A DNA stretch of 64,000 bases, taken from NCBI RefSeq assembly GCF_963082655.1, contig NC_081552.1, positions 60,996,930 to 61,060,929 of the forward strand. The letters run 5' to 3'. Shown piece by piece: positions 45,233 to 57,443 of the stretch (the first letter of the stretch is position 1; each line of letters opens with the position of its first letter). Below the pieces are notes generated by a model. The model worked only from the letters and a program-made list of their open reading frames with translations, did not search any database and was not told the DNA's origin. The stretch is from Stomoxys calcitrans (taxonomy: Eukaryota; Arthropoda; Insecta; Diptera; Muscidae). The translations under genes were made by a program, and so were the position numbers.

Positions 45233-46940
45233 ATACCCACCACCGAAGAATGGGGGTATATTCATTTTGTCATTCCGTTTGCAACACATCGAAATATCCA
45301 TTTCCGACCCTATAAAGTATATATATTCTTGATCAGCGTAAAAATCTAAGACGATCTAGACATGTCCGTCAGTCTGTCCGTCTGTCTATTGAAATCACGC
45401 TACAGTCTTTAAAAATAGAGATATTGCGCTGAAATTTTGCACAGATTCTTTTTTTGTCTATAAGCAGGTTAAGTTCGAAGATGGGCTATATCGGACTATA
45501 TCTTGATATAGCCCCCATATAGACCGATCCCCCGATTTAGGGTCTTAGGCCCATAAAAGCCACATTTATTATCCGATTTTGTTGAAATTTGAGGCAGTGA
45601 GTTGTGTTAGGCCCCTCGACTTCGTTCCTTAAATTGGCCCAGATCGGTTCAGATTTGGATATAGCTGCCATATAGACCGATCTTCCGATTTATGGTCTAA
45701 GGCCCATAAAAGCCACATTTATTATCCGATTTCGCTGAAATTTGGGACAGTGAGTTGTCTTAGGCCCCTCGACTTCGTTCCTTAAATTGGCCCAGATCGG
45801 TTCAGATTTGGATATAGCTGCCATATATACCGATCCTCCGGTTTAGGGTCTTAGGCGCATAAAAGCCACATTTATTATCTGATTTTGATGAAATTCGGGA
45901 CAGTGAATTGTGTAAGGCCCATCGACATCCTTCGTTGATTTGGCTCAGATCGGTTTAGATTTGGATATAGCTGCCGATCCTCCGATTTAGGGTCTTAGGC
46001 GCATAAAAGCCACATTTATTATCCGATTTTGCTGAAATTTGTGACAGTGAGTTATGTTAGGCCTCTCGACATTCTTCGTAAATTTGGCTCAGATCAGTCC
46101 AGATTTTTATATAGCTGCCATATAGAGCGATCCTCCGATTTAGGGTCTTAGGCACATAAAAGCCACATTTATTATCCGATTTTGATGAAATTCGGGGCAG
46201 TGAATTGTGTAAGGCCCGTCGACATCCTTCGTTAATTTGGCTCAGATCGGTCCAGATTTGGATATAGCTGCCATGTAGATCGATCCTCCGATTTATGGTG
46301 TAAGGCCCATAAAAGCCACATTCATTATCCGACTTTGCTGAAATTTGGGACAGTGAGTTGTGTTAGGTCCTTCGACATCCTCCGTCAATTTGGTCCAGAT
46401 CGGTTAAGATTTGGATATAGCTGCCATATAGACCGATTTCTTTATTATGGTTTTGGGCCCATAAAATGCTCATTTATTGTCCGATGTCGCCGAAATTTGG
46501 AACAGTAAGTTAAGTTAAGCCCCTTGAAATATTTCTGCAATATCGCACAGATCGGTCCAGATTTGAATATAGCTGCCATATAGACCGATCTCTGGATTTA
46601 AGGTTTAGGGCCCATAAGAGAGGCATTTATTGTCCGATTTCGCCAAAATTTAGGACAGTGCTTTGTGTTAGGCTTGCTTTGTGTCAACTTGGCTCAAATC
46701 GGTCCAGATTTGGATAAAGCTGCCATGTAGACCGATATCTCGATTTAAAGTCTTGGTCCCATAAAAGGCGCATTTATAGTCCGATTTCACTGAAATTTGA
46801 CACAGTGACTTATGTTCGGTTTTTCGAGTATAAGGTATGAAATTTTCACCGAATTTTGATGAAAGGTGGTTTACATATATACCCGAGGTGGTGGGTATCA
46901 AAAGTTCGGACCGACCGAACTTAACGCCTTTTTACTTGTT
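45233..46940 (+). mobile_element. HINE-A, complete reference copy
   Basis: All parts in order: ATACCCACCACCGAAGAATGG, (TA)n at 45319, core, GTCC tract at 45365-45388, stem-loop GGGCTATATC/GATATAGCCC at 45483-45514, about eight units of 153 bp, last unit, GAGGTGGTGGGTAT at 46885, palindrome AAGTTCGGACCGACCGAACTT (still nearly symmetric) and TTTTTACTTGTT. Length 1708 bp. Confidence 0.9.
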
Positions 46941-47095
46941 TCTTTTAAAGCTTCTAATATATTTTTGAGTTCATTGCACTGTGGGGCCAAGGCCAGGGTT
47001 GTGAAGCAACAATTCACAGGAGAAAGTTAGACCTTCAAAATTCCGTACAGATTTTAATAATGGGCCTAGAACAAAATTTGCCAAATTTGGTTAAT
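46941..47095. other. Unassigned interval
   Basis: No repeat or gene recognised. Confidence 0.3.
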
Positions 47096-47640
47096 ATCTG
47101 TTCAGATATAGATATAGCTTCCATATATCATTCATCCGATTTGGACTTTTATAGCTGTGGAAGCCACCATGCTAGTCCCATAAGAACAAAATTTTGCATG
47201 AGATATTTTATTTCAGGTCCCGATATGTGTACAACATTTTTTCAAAATCAGTTCAGATTTAGACATAGCTCCCATATATATATCTTTCATCCGCTTTTAA
47301 CTCTGAAGGCTGTAGACAACACAATTAATACGCGATCATTATAAAATTTTGCGTGAGATAATTTATTTGAGGTCCTGATATGTGTGCGAAATTTTATCAA
47401 AATCGGTTTAGGTTTAGATAGACCTCCATTATATAGCTGTCATATAAACCGATCTCTCGATTTAAAGCCTTGGCCCCATGAAAGGGGAATTTAAAATCGG
47501 ATTTCGCTGAAATTTAACACAGTGACTTACGTTAGGCTTTTCGATTTCCAAATCGTATATGATTCAGATCGGTTTATATTTGGATATGGCTACCAAGCAG
47601 ACCTATATTTTGTTATACAAAATTGAACAATGACACAAAG
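47096..47640 (+). mobile_element. HINE-like relic array
   Basis: Units with TATAGCTTCCATATAT (47114) and CATAGCTCCCATATAT (47265), about 151 bp apart, followed by two HINE-A-like units. No 5' or 3' ends. Confidence 0.55.
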
Positions 47641-47787
47641 TAAAATACCAAATGAACTTTTAACCCATTAAGCTTAATCCTCGTTCAATTTGAATGAAAT
47701 TTCATATATTCATACTTAAGAGCATTTATATTGACGAAGCCTTTTTTAATTTTTTAACATTTTAACATTTTTTAAAGAAAATTTAAA
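47641..47787. other. Unassigned AT-rich interval
   Basis: Nothing recognised; ends in an A-rich run beside a HINE-A 3' terminus. Confidence 0.3.
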
Positions 47788-49400
47788 AACAAGTAAAAAG
47801 GCGTTAAGTTCGGCCGGGCCGAACTTTGGATACCCACCACCTCAGGTATATATGTAAACCATCTTTCATCAAAATTCGGTGAAAATTTTATACCTTATGT
47901 CCCATATCAGTTATATCCAAATATGTTCCGATTTGGACCAAATACTAATAAGTACATTAGCTATATCTAAAAATAAACCGATCTGAACTATATACGACAC
48001 GGATGTCGAGAAGCCTAACATAAGTCACTGTGCCAAATTTCAGTAAAATCGGATTATAAATGCGCCTTTTATAGGGCCAAGACATTGAATCGAGATATCG
48101 GTCTACATGACAGCTATATCCAAATCTGGACCGATTTGGGCCAAGTTGCATAAAAATGTCGAAGAGCCTAACACAAAGCACTGTCCCAAATTTCAGCGAA
48201 ATCGGACAATTAATGTCGCTTTTATGGGCCCAAAACCTTAAGTCGAGAGATCGGTCTATATGGCAGCTATATTCAAATCTGGACCGATCTGGGCAAAATT
48301 AGGGAAGGATGAGTCTAATCAAACTCACTGTCTCAAATTTCAGCGACATCGGACAATAAATGCGTCTTTTATGGCCCCAAAACCTAAAACCTAGATATCG
48401 GTCTATATGGCAGCTATATCCAAATCTAGACCGATTTGGGCGATATTGCAGAATTATGTCAAGGCGATTAACTTAACTCACTGTCCCAAATTTCGGCGTC
48501 ATCGGATAATAAATGAGCATTTTATGGGCCCAAAACCATAAATCGAGAAATCAGTCTATATGACAGCTATATCCAAATCTGAACCGATCTGGACCAAATT
48601 GAAGAAAGATGTTGAAGGCCCTAACACAATTCACTGTCCCAAATTTCAGCAAAATCAGACAATAAATGTGCCTTTTATGGGACTAGCACCATAAATCGGA
48701 GGATCGGTCTATATGGCTAATTGAAAAAATATGTCAAAGGGCCTACCACCACTCACTGTCCCAAATTTCAGCAAAATCGGATAATGAATGTGGCTTTTAT
48801 GGGCCTTACACCATAAATCGGAGGATCGATCTATATGGCAGCTATATCCAAATCTGGACTGATTTGCGCCAAATTACGGAGGATGTCGATGGGCCTTACA
48901 CAATTCACTGTCCCGAATTTCATCAAAATCGGATAATAAATGTGGCTTTTGTGGGCCAAAGACCCTAAATCGGAGGATCGGTTTATATGGCAGCTATATC
49001 CAAATCTGAACCGATCTGGGCCAATTTAACGAAGGAAGTCGAAGGGCCAACGACAACTCACTGTCCCAAATTTCAACGAAATCGGATAATAAATGTGGCT
49101 TTTATGGGCCTTAGACCCTAAATCGGCGGATCGGTCTATATGGCAGCTATATCCAAATCTGTACCGATCTGAGTCAAATTGACGAAGGATGTCGAATGGC
49201 CTAACGCAACTCACTGCCCCAAATTTCGACAACCTCGGATAATAAATGTGGCTTTTATGGGCCCAAGACCCTAAATCGGCGGATCGGTCTATATGGGGGC
49301 TATATCAAGATATAGTCCGATATAGCCCATCTTCGAACTTAACCTGCTTATGAACAAAAAAAGAATCTGTGCAAAATTTAAGCTGAATATCTCTATTTTT
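47788..49400 (-). mobile_element. HINE-A, main segment, split by a HINE-B
   Basis: AACAAG at 47788, palindrome perfect over 10-bp arms (47806-47826), CACCACCTCAGG block, about nine units, the stem-loop at 49296-49327, then CTCTATTTTT, where the HINE-B enters. The rest is at 51599. Confidence 0.9.
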
Positions 49401-51598
49401 ATACCCTCCACCATAAGATGGGGGGTATACTAATTTCGTCATTCTGTTTGTAACTACTCGAAATATTCGTCTGAGACCGCATAAAGTATATATATTCTTG
49501 ATCGTCGTGAAATTTTATGTCGATCTAGCCATGTCCGTCCGTCCGTCAGTCCGTCCGTCCGTCAGTCCGTCAGTCCGTCAGTCCGTCCGTCAGTCCGTCC
49601 GTCCGTCCGTCCGTCCGTCCGTCCGTCCGTCCGTCCGTCCGTCCGTCTGTCCGTCTGTCTGTCGAAAGCACGCTAACTTCCGAAGGAGTAAAGCTAGCCA
49701 CTTGAAATTTTGCACAAATACTTCTTATTAGTGTAGGTCGGTTGGTATTGTAAATGGGCCATATCGGTCCATGTTTTGATATAGCTGCCATATAAACCGA
49801 TCTCGGGTCTTGACATCTTGAGCCTCTAGAGTGCGCAATTCTTATCCGATTGGGATGAAATTTTGCACGACATGTTTTGTTATGATATCAAACATTTGTG
49901 CTAAGTATGGTTTAAATCGGTCCATAACCTGATATAGCCGCCATATAAACCGATCTTGGGTCTTGACTTCCTGAGTCTCTAGAGTGCGCAATTCTTATCC
50001 GATTGGAATGAAATTTTGCACGACGTGTTTCGTTATTATATCCAACAATTGTGCTAAGTATGGTTCAAATCGGTCCATAACCTGATATAGCTGCCATATA
50101 AACCGATCTGGGGTCTTGACTTCTTGAACCACTAGAGTGCGCAATTCCTATCCGATTGGAATGAAATTTTGCACGACGTGTTTTGTTATGACATCCAACA
50201 ACTGTGTCAAGTATGGTTCAAATCGGTTTATAACCTTATATAGCTGTCATATAAACCGATCTTGGGCCTTGACTTCTTGAGCCTCTAGAGTGCGCAATTC
50301 TCATCCGACTAGACTGAAATTTTGCACATAGTGTTTTAGTATCACTTCTAACAACTGTGCTAAGTATGGTTCAATTAGGGCCATTACCTGGTATACCTGT
50401 CATATAAACCGATCTTGGGTCTTGACTTCTTGAGTCTCTAGAGTGCGCAATTATTATCCGATTAGAATTAAATTTTGCACCACGTGTTTTGTTATGTTAT
50501 CCAACAACTGTGCTAAGTATGGGTCCAATCGGTCCATAACCTGATGTAGCTGCCATATAAACCGATCTGGGGTCTTGATTTCTTGAACCACTAGAGTGCG
50601 CAATTCCTATCCGATTGGAATGAATTTTTGCACGACGTGTTTTGTTATGATATCCAACAACTGTGCCAAGTATTGTTCACATCGGTCCATAACCTGATAT
50701 ACCTGCCATATAAACCGATCTGGGGTCTTGACTTCTTGAACCACTAGAGTGCGCAATTCCTATCCGATTGGAATGAAATTTTGCACGACGTGTTTTGTTC
50801 TGATATCCAATAACTGTACCAAGTATGGTTGAAATCGGTTCATAACCTGATACAGCTGCCATATAAACCGATCTGGGGTCTTGACTTCTTGAGCCTCTAG
50901 AGAGCGCAATTCTCATCCGACTAGACTGAAATTTTGCACATAGTGTTTTAGTATCACTTCTAACAACTGTGCTAAGTATGGTTCAATTAGGGCCATTACC
51001 TGGTATACCTATCATATAAACCGATCTTGGGTCTTGACTTCTTGAGTCTCTAGAGTGCGCAATTTTTATCCGATTAGAATGAAATTTTGCACCACGTGTT
51101 TTGTTATGATATCCATCAACTGTGCCAAGTATGGGTCAAATCGGTCCATAACCTGATGTAGCTGCCATATAAACCGATCTTGGATCTTGACTTCTTGGGC
51201 CTCTAGAGATCGCAACTCTTATCCGAATTGCCTGAAATTTTGTACGACTGATTCTCTCATGACTATCAACATACGTGATTATTATGGTCTGAATCGGTCT
51301 ATAGCCCGATACAGCTCCCATATAAATCGATCTCTCTATTTTACTTTTTGAGCCCCCAAAGGGCGCAATTCTTATTCGAATTGGCTGACATTTTACACAG
51401 GTCTCCAACATATAAATTAATTGTGGTCTAAAGCGGATCATATCTTGATATCGCTTTAATAGCAGATTTTTCTTTCTTTCTTTTCTTATATAATTTTTTT
51501 GCCTAAGAAGGATGCCGGGAAAAGAACTGACAAATGCGCTCTATGGTGGAGGGTATATAAGATTCGGCCCGGCCGAACTTAGCACGCTTTTACTTGTT
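49401..51598 (+). mobile_element. HINE-B nested in HINE-A
   Basis: Complete 2198-bp copy with the longest GTCC tract (49532-49663) and about ten units. Blocks of about three units are repeated inside it (compare 50280-50560 with 50885-51165). Perfect palindrome and CTTTTACTTGTT. Host bases CTATTTTT and AAAGACTG rejoin without gain or loss that I can see. Confidence 0.92.
49532..49663 (+). repeat. (GTCC)n microsatellite, about 130 bp
   Basis: GTCC with interspersed GTCA and GTCT, longest tract of this kind in the window. The interspersed GTCA steps are confined to its first half. Confidence 0.95.
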
Positions 51599-51776
51599 AA
51601 AGACTGTAGCGTGATTTCAACAGACAGACGGACAAACGGACGGACATGTCTAGATCGTCTTAGATTTTTACGCTGATCAAGAATATATATACTTTGTAGG
51701 GTCGGAAATGGACATTTCGATGTGTTGCAAACAGAATGATAAAATGAATATACCCCCATCCTTCGGTGGTGGGTAT
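51599..51776 (-). mobile_element. HINE-A, 5' segment after the nested HINE-B
   Basis: AAAGACTGTAGCGTGATTTC, GGAC tract, core, (TA)n and GGTGGTGGGTAT. Completes the element begun at 47788. Confidence 0.88.
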
Positions 51777-52023
51777 AAAATTATTTTACCTTGCAATTTC
51801 ATAATTTACAATACAGTATTTAAGGCAATTGATACAGAGCTCATAGTGAGTTAGGATAGAAATCTATCAGTCAATAGCAAGCAGCATTGATTCTAATAGA
51901 AATTTATTAGTTTTGTAGGCTTTGATTGTAGTGTTGAACAAAGTGAAATATTGTTTAAAAAATTTTAAAATTTAGGGTTTGAATTATTCGTTTTCTTCCA
52001 AAAAATCCTTTTACAAAAAAAAA
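51777..52023. other. Unassigned AT-rich interval
   Basis: No repeat or gene recognised; ends in a run of A. Confidence 0.35.
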
Positions 52024-52418
52024 AACAAGTAAAAAAGCATTAAGTTCGGCCGGGCCGAACTTTGGATACCCACCACCTCGGGTATATATGTAAACCACCT
52101 TTCATCAAAATTCGGTGAAAATTTCATACCTTATACTCATATACCTCATACCGATCTGAACTATATACGACACGGATGTCGAAAAGCCTAACATAAGTCA
52201 CTGTGTCAAATTTCAGTGAAATCGGATTATAAATGCGCCTTTTATGTGGCCAAGACTATATGGCAGCTAAATCCAAATCTGCACCGCTTTGGGCCAAGTT
52301 GCAGAAAAAACTCGAAGAGCCTAACATAACTCGAATTTCGATGAAATCGGATTATAAATGCGACTTTTTTGGACCCCAAAACCTTAAATCGAGATATCGG
52401 TCTATATGACAGCTAGCA
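52024..52418 (-). mobile_element. HINE-A, 3' part, deleted subfamily
   Basis: Normal terminus, palindrome and CACCACCTCGG block. Two internal deletions then shorten the first units (TGTGGCCAAGACTATATGGCAGCTAAATCC and ACTCGAATTTCGATG). The same deletions occur in the copy at 56961. It stops at CTATATGACAGCT. Confidence 0.82.
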
Positions 52419-52620
52419 TTATGAAGCATTTTGAAGGAGGTTATCAAGATATTGAGAGCTAGGGGATCTCGTTCAGAATGTAGTATTCATTGGAATACTA
52501 CATTCTTAAAAATCCGCAGGTCCTCCTGTGTCAATCCCAATCTGAGGGTAAAAAGCGTACTCTACTACCAAATACCTTTTATTTCTATCCTATTCTATCC
52601 TGATCGGTCTTCATATGTTT
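52419..52620. other. Unassigned, with a perfect 13-bp hairpin
   Basis: Holds the inverted repeat at 52476-52505 described below, and near 52560 a short HEL-C-like string (ACTACCAAATACCTTT). No gene. Confidence 0.4.
52476..52505. repeat. Perfect inverted repeat, 13-bp arms
   Basis: GAATGTAGTATTC and GAATACTACATTC around the loop ATTG. No tract of T follows, so it does not look like a terminator. Confidence 0.9.
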
Positions 52621-52622
52621 TT

Positions 52623-52740
52623 ATACCCTCCACCATATCCTTTTCTGCCTAAGAAGAGATGCCGGGAAAAGAACTCGACAAATGCGATCCATGGTGGAGG
52701 GTATATTAGATTCAGCCCGGCCGAACTTAGCACGATTTTA
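52623..52740 (+). mobile_element. Minimal HINE-B: both ends, no interior
   Basis: ATACCCTCCACCAT joined straight to the last hundred bases (CCTTTTCTGCCTAAGAAGAG to the palindrome and CACGATTTTAG). Core, microsatellites and the whole array are gone, leaving about 118 bp in which the two sub-terminal blocks form an inverted repeat around 70 bp. Confidence 0.8.
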
Positions 52741-53666
52741 GGGAGGGTATAAAAAAGGATATAAGAAAAGATATTAAGATATGGTCCGGTTTGGACCACA
52801 ATTAAATTATATTTATGTTGGAGACCTGTGTAAAATGTCAGCCAATTCGAATAAGAATTGCGCTCTTTGTGGGGTCAAGAAGTAAAATAGAGAGATCGAT
52901 TTATATGGGAGCTGTATCGGGCTATAGACCGATTCAGACCATAATAAACACGTATGTTAATGGTCATGAGAGAATCCGTCGTACAAATTTTCAGGGAAAT
53001 CGGATAATAATTGCGACCTCTGGAGGCTCAAGAAGTCAAGACCCAAGATCGGTTTATATGGCACTTATATAAGGTTATGGACTGATTTGAACCATACTTG
53101 GCACAATTGTTGGATATAATAACGAAACACGTCGTGCAAAATTTCATTCCAATCGGATAAGAATTGCGCACTCTAGAGGCCCAAGAAGTCAAGACCTATG
53201 ATGGGTTTATATGGCAGCTATATCAGGTTATGAACCGATTTGAGCCATACTTGGCACTGTTGTTGGATATAATAACGAAACACGTCGTGCAAAATTTCAT
53301 TACAATCGGATAAGAATTGCGCACTCTAGAGGCTCAAGAATTCAAGACCCAAGATCGGTTTATATGGCAGCTATATCAAAACATGGACCGATATGGCCCA
53401 TTTACAATACCGACCTACACTAATAAGAAGTATTTGTGCAAAATTTAAAGCGGCCAGCTTTACTCCTTCGGAAGTTAGCGTGCTTTGGACAGACAGACGG
53501 ACGGACGGACGGACGGACAGACAGACGGACGGACATGGCTAGACCGACATAAAATTTCACGACGATCAAGAATATATATACTTTATGGGGTCTAAGACGA
53601 ATATTTCGAGTAATTACAACCAGAAAGACGAAATTAGTATACCCCCCATCTTATAGAGGAGGGTAT
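52741..53666 (-). mobile_element. HINE-B, 3' terminus missing
   Basis: Begins at AAAAAAGGATATAAG, about 100 bp inside the normal 3' end, after a GGAGGGTAT scrap. About four units, GGAC tract at 53492-53533 and 5' boundary at 53666. The missing terminus is replaced by the minimal element. Confidence 0.82.
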
Positions 53667-53714
53667 AAAAATTTAAAGCAAAATTTATAGAAATGAAATA
53701 TCAGTTAACTATGA

Positions 53715-53816
53715 AACAAGTAAAAAGGCGTTAAGTTCGGCCGGGCCGAACTCTGGATACCCACCACCTCGGGTATATATGTAAACCAACTTTCATCAAA
53801 ATTCGGTGAAAATTCC
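53715..53816 (-). mobile_element. HINE-A 3' end, split by a SINE
   Basis: Terminus, perfect palindrome, CACCACCTCGG block and CAAAATTCGGTGAAAATT; then the SINE begins. Continues at 54079. Confidence 0.85.
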
Positions 53817-54078
53817 GCCTATGACGCTGAACGCCTGGGTTCGAATCCTTGCGAGACCATCAGAAAAAATTTTCAACGGTGGTTTTCCCCTCCTAATGCT
53901 GGCAACATTTGTGAGGTACTATGCCATGTAAAACTTCTCTCGAAAGAGGTGTCGCACTGCGGCACGCCGTTCGCACTCGGCTATAAAAAGGAGGCCCCTT
54001 ATCATTGAGCTTAAAACTTGAATCGGACTGCACTCATTGATATGTGAAAAGTTTGCCCCTGGAATGTTCCTGGAATGT
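53817..54078 (+). mobile_element. tRNA-derived SINE, 5'-truncated, nested in HINE-A
   Basis: Starts at CCGCCTATGACGC, just past the A box, and keeps the B box GGTTCGAATCC at about 53838, the body, and the TTTGCCCCTGGAATGTTCC end with a short doubled TGGAATGT. About 20 host bases (CATACCTTATACTC) present at 52123 are missing at the insertion. Confidence 0.85.
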
Positions 54079-55252
54079 ACCTCATACCGATCTGAACTAT
54101 ATACGACATGGATGTCGAAAAGCCGAACATAAGTCACTGTGTCAAATTTCAGTGAAATCGGATAATAAATGCGCCTTTTATGGGGCCAAGACTTTAAATC
54201 GAGATATCGGTCTACATGGCAGCTATATCCAAATCTGGACCGATTTGGGCCAAGTTGCAGAAATATGTTGAAGAGCCTAACACAAAGCACTGTCCCAAAT
54301 TTCGGCAAAATCGGACAATAAATGCCTCTTTTATGGGCCCTAAACCTTAAATCCAGAGATCGGTCTATATGGCAGTTATATTCAAATCTGGACTGATCTG
54401 GGCAAAATTAAAGAAGGACGTCGAAGAGCCTAACCAAACTCACTGTCTCAAATTTCATCGGACAATAAATGCGTCTTTTATGACCCCAAAACCTAAAACC
54501 TAGATATCGGTCTATATGGCAGCTATATCCAAATCTGGACCGATATGTGCGAGATTGCAGAAGTATATCAAGGGGCTTAACTTAACTCACTGTTCCAAAT
54601 TTCGGGGACATCGGGCAATAAATGAGCATTTTATGGGCCCAAAACCATAAATCAAGAAATCGGTCTATATGGCAGCTATATCCAAATTTGAACCGATCTG
54701 GACCAAATTGAAGCAATATTTCAAAGGGTCTAACACATCTCACTGTCCCAAATTTCAGCAAAATCGGATAATGAATGTGGCTATTATGGGCCTTACACCA
54801 TAAATCGGAGGATCGATCTATATGGCAGCTATATCCAAATCTGGACCGATCTGAGCCAAATTAACGAAGGATGTCGATAGGCCTTACACAATTCACTGCC
54901 CCGAATTTCATCAAAATCGGATAATAAATGTGGCTTTTATGGGCCTAAGACCCTAAATCGGCGGATCGGTCTATATGGGGCTATATCAAGATATAGTCCG
55001 ATATAGCTCATCTTCGAACTTAACCTGCTTATGGACAAAAAAATAACCTGTGCACAATTTCAGCTCAATATCTCTATTTTTAAACACTGTAGCGTGATTT
55101 CAACAGACAGACGGACGGACATGGCTAGATCGTCTTAGATTTTTACGCTGATCAAGAATATATATACTTTATAGGGTCGGAAATGGATATTTCGATGTGT
55201 TGCAAACGGAATGACAAAATGAATATACCCCCATCCTTAGGTGGTGGCTATA
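54079..55252 (-). mobile_element. HINE-A, remainder after the SINE
   Basis: Six to seven units, stem-loop with one changed arm (GGGCTATATC / GATATAGCTC), GGAC tract at 55107, core, (TA)n and a block ending GGTGGTGGCTAT. Confidence 0.85.
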
Positions 55253-55294
55253 AAAAAGATCTTAATACCCACCTTAAGTAAGGAAATAAGATAA

Positions 55295-55749
55295 AACAAG
55301 TAAAAGCGTGCTAAGTTCGGCCGGGCCGAATCTTACATACCCTCCACCATGGATCGCATTTGCCGAGTTCTTCTCCCGGCATCTCTTCTTAGGCAAAAAA
55401 GGATATAAGAAAAGATTTGCTCTGCTATTATTATATTATTACATGTTGGAGACCTGTGTAAAATGTCAAATTCGAATAAGAATTGCGCCCTTTGGGGGCT
55501 CAATAAATAAAATAGAGAGATCGATCAATATGGGAGCTGTATCGGGCTATAGACCGATTCAGATCATAATAAGCACCTATGTTGATGGTCATGAGATGAT
55601 TCGTAGTACATAATTTCAGGCAAATCGGATAATAATTGCGACATCTAGAGGCTCAAGAAGTCAAGATCCCAGATCGGTTTATATGGCAGCTATATCTGGT
55701 TATGAACCGACTTGTACTTTATTTGACATAGTTGTTGAAAGTAACAATA
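55295..55749 (-). mobile_element. HINE-B 3' part, interrupted by another HINE-B
   Basis: Terminus, palindrome and two units, up to GTTGTTGAAAGTAACAATA. A second HINE-B terminus starts in that A-rich stretch at 55750, and the outer copy does not resume afterwards. Confidence 0.8.
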
Positions 55750-56960
55750 AACAAGTAAAAGCGTGCTAAGTTCGGCCGGCCGAATCTTATATACCCTCCA
55801 CCATGGATCGCATTTGTCGAGTTCTTTTCCCGGCACCTCTTCTTAGGCAAAAAAGGATATAAGAAAAGAGTTGCTCTGCTATTAAAACGATATCAAGATA
55901 TGGTCCGGTTCGGACCACAATTAAATTATATGTTGGAAACCTGTGTAAAATTTCACCCAATTCGAATAAGAATTGGGCCCATTGGGGCTCACGAAGTAAA
56001 ATAGAGAGAACGATTTATATGGGATCTGTATCGGGCTATAGACCGATTCAGACCATAATAAACACGTTTGTTGATGGTCACGAGAGGATCCGTCGTACTA
56101 AACTTCAGGCAAATCGGATAATAATTGCGACCTCTAGGGGTCAAGAAGTCAAGATCCCAGATCGGTTTATATGGCAGCTATATCAGGTTATGAACCGATT
56201 TGAACCTTATTTTACACAGTTGTTGAAAGTAAAAATAAAATACGTCATGCAAGATTTCAGCCAAATCGGATAGGAATTGCGCCCTCTAGAGGCTCAAGAA
56301 GTCAAGACCCAAGATCGATTTATATGGCAGCTATATCAGGTTATGGACCAATTTCAACCATACTTGGCACAGTTGTTGGGTACCATAACAAAACACGTCG
56401 TGCAAAATTTCATTCTGATCGGATAAGAATTGCGCACGCTAGAGGCTCAAGAAGTCAAGACCCAAGATCGGTTTATATGGCAGCTATATCAGGTTATGAA
56501 CCGATTTGAACTATACTTGACACAGTTTTTGGATTTCATAACAGAACACGTCGTGCAAAATTTCATTCCAATCGGATAAGAATTGCGCACTCTAGAGGCT
56601 CAAGAAGTCAAGACCCAAGATCGGTTTATATGGCAGCTATATCAAAACATGGACCGATATGGCCCATTTACAATACCAACCGACCTACACTAATAAGAAG
56701 TATTTGTGCAAAATTTCAAGCGGCTAGCTTTACTCCTTCGGAAGTTAGCGTGCTTTCGACAGACAGACGGACGGACGGACGGACGGACGGACGGACGGAC
56801 GGACGGACGGACGGACAGACGGACGGACATGGCTAGATCGACATAAAATTTCACGACGATCAAGAATATATATACTTTATGGGGTCTCAGACGAATATTT
56901 CGAGTAGTTACAAACAGAATGACGAAATTAGTATACCCCCCATCTTATAATGGAGGGTAT
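55750..56960 (-). mobile_element. HINE-B, complete
   Basis: AACAAG at 55750, palindrome shortened by one base (TTCGGCCGGCCGAA), about five units, GGAC tract at 56758-56828, and GGGTAT at 56960. The next base begins a HINE-A 3' terminus. Confidence 0.88.
56758..56828 (+). repeat. (GGAC)n microsatellite of a HINE-B
   Basis: About seventeen steps; nearly pure GGAC apart from AGAC at the ends. Confidence 0.92.
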
Positions 56961-57443
56961 AACAAGTAAAAAGGCGTTAAGTTTTGCCGGGCCGAACTTT
57001 GGATACCCACCACCTCGGGTATATATGTTAAACACTTTTCGTCAAAATTCGTTGAAAAATGCATATCTTATGCCCCATAGCAGCTATATCGATATATGTT
57101 CCGATTTGAACCAAATACTAGGAAGTACAAATCATTGTTCAATAAACCGATCTGAACCATATACGACACGGATGTCGAAAAGCCTAACATAAGTCACTGT
57201 GTCAAATTTCAGTGAAATCGGATTATAAATGCGCCTTTTATGTGGCCAAGACTATATGGCAGCTAAATCCAAATCTGCACCGCTTTGGGCCAAGTTGCAG
57301 AAAAAACTCGAAGAGCCTAACATAACTCAAATTTCGATGAAATCGGATTATAAATGCGACTTTTTTGGACCCCAAAACCTTAAATCGAGATATCGGTCTA
57401 TATGACAGCTATATCCAGATCTGGACCGATCTAAGCCAAATTG
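56961..57443 (-). mobile_element. HINE-A 3' part, split by a HINE-B
   Basis: Terminus with one palindrome change (TTTTGCCGGGCCGAA), last unit, then the same shortened units as at 52185-52415. It breaks off at GCCAAATTG and resumes at 59210 with AAAAAGAACGTCGAAGG. Confidence 0.85.

Noticed and set aside
49498..49731. Ser/Arg/Pro/Val-rich frame and similar TDGRTDGRT frames
   Set aside because: Translation of (GTCC)n / (GGAC)n tracts inside HINE-B.
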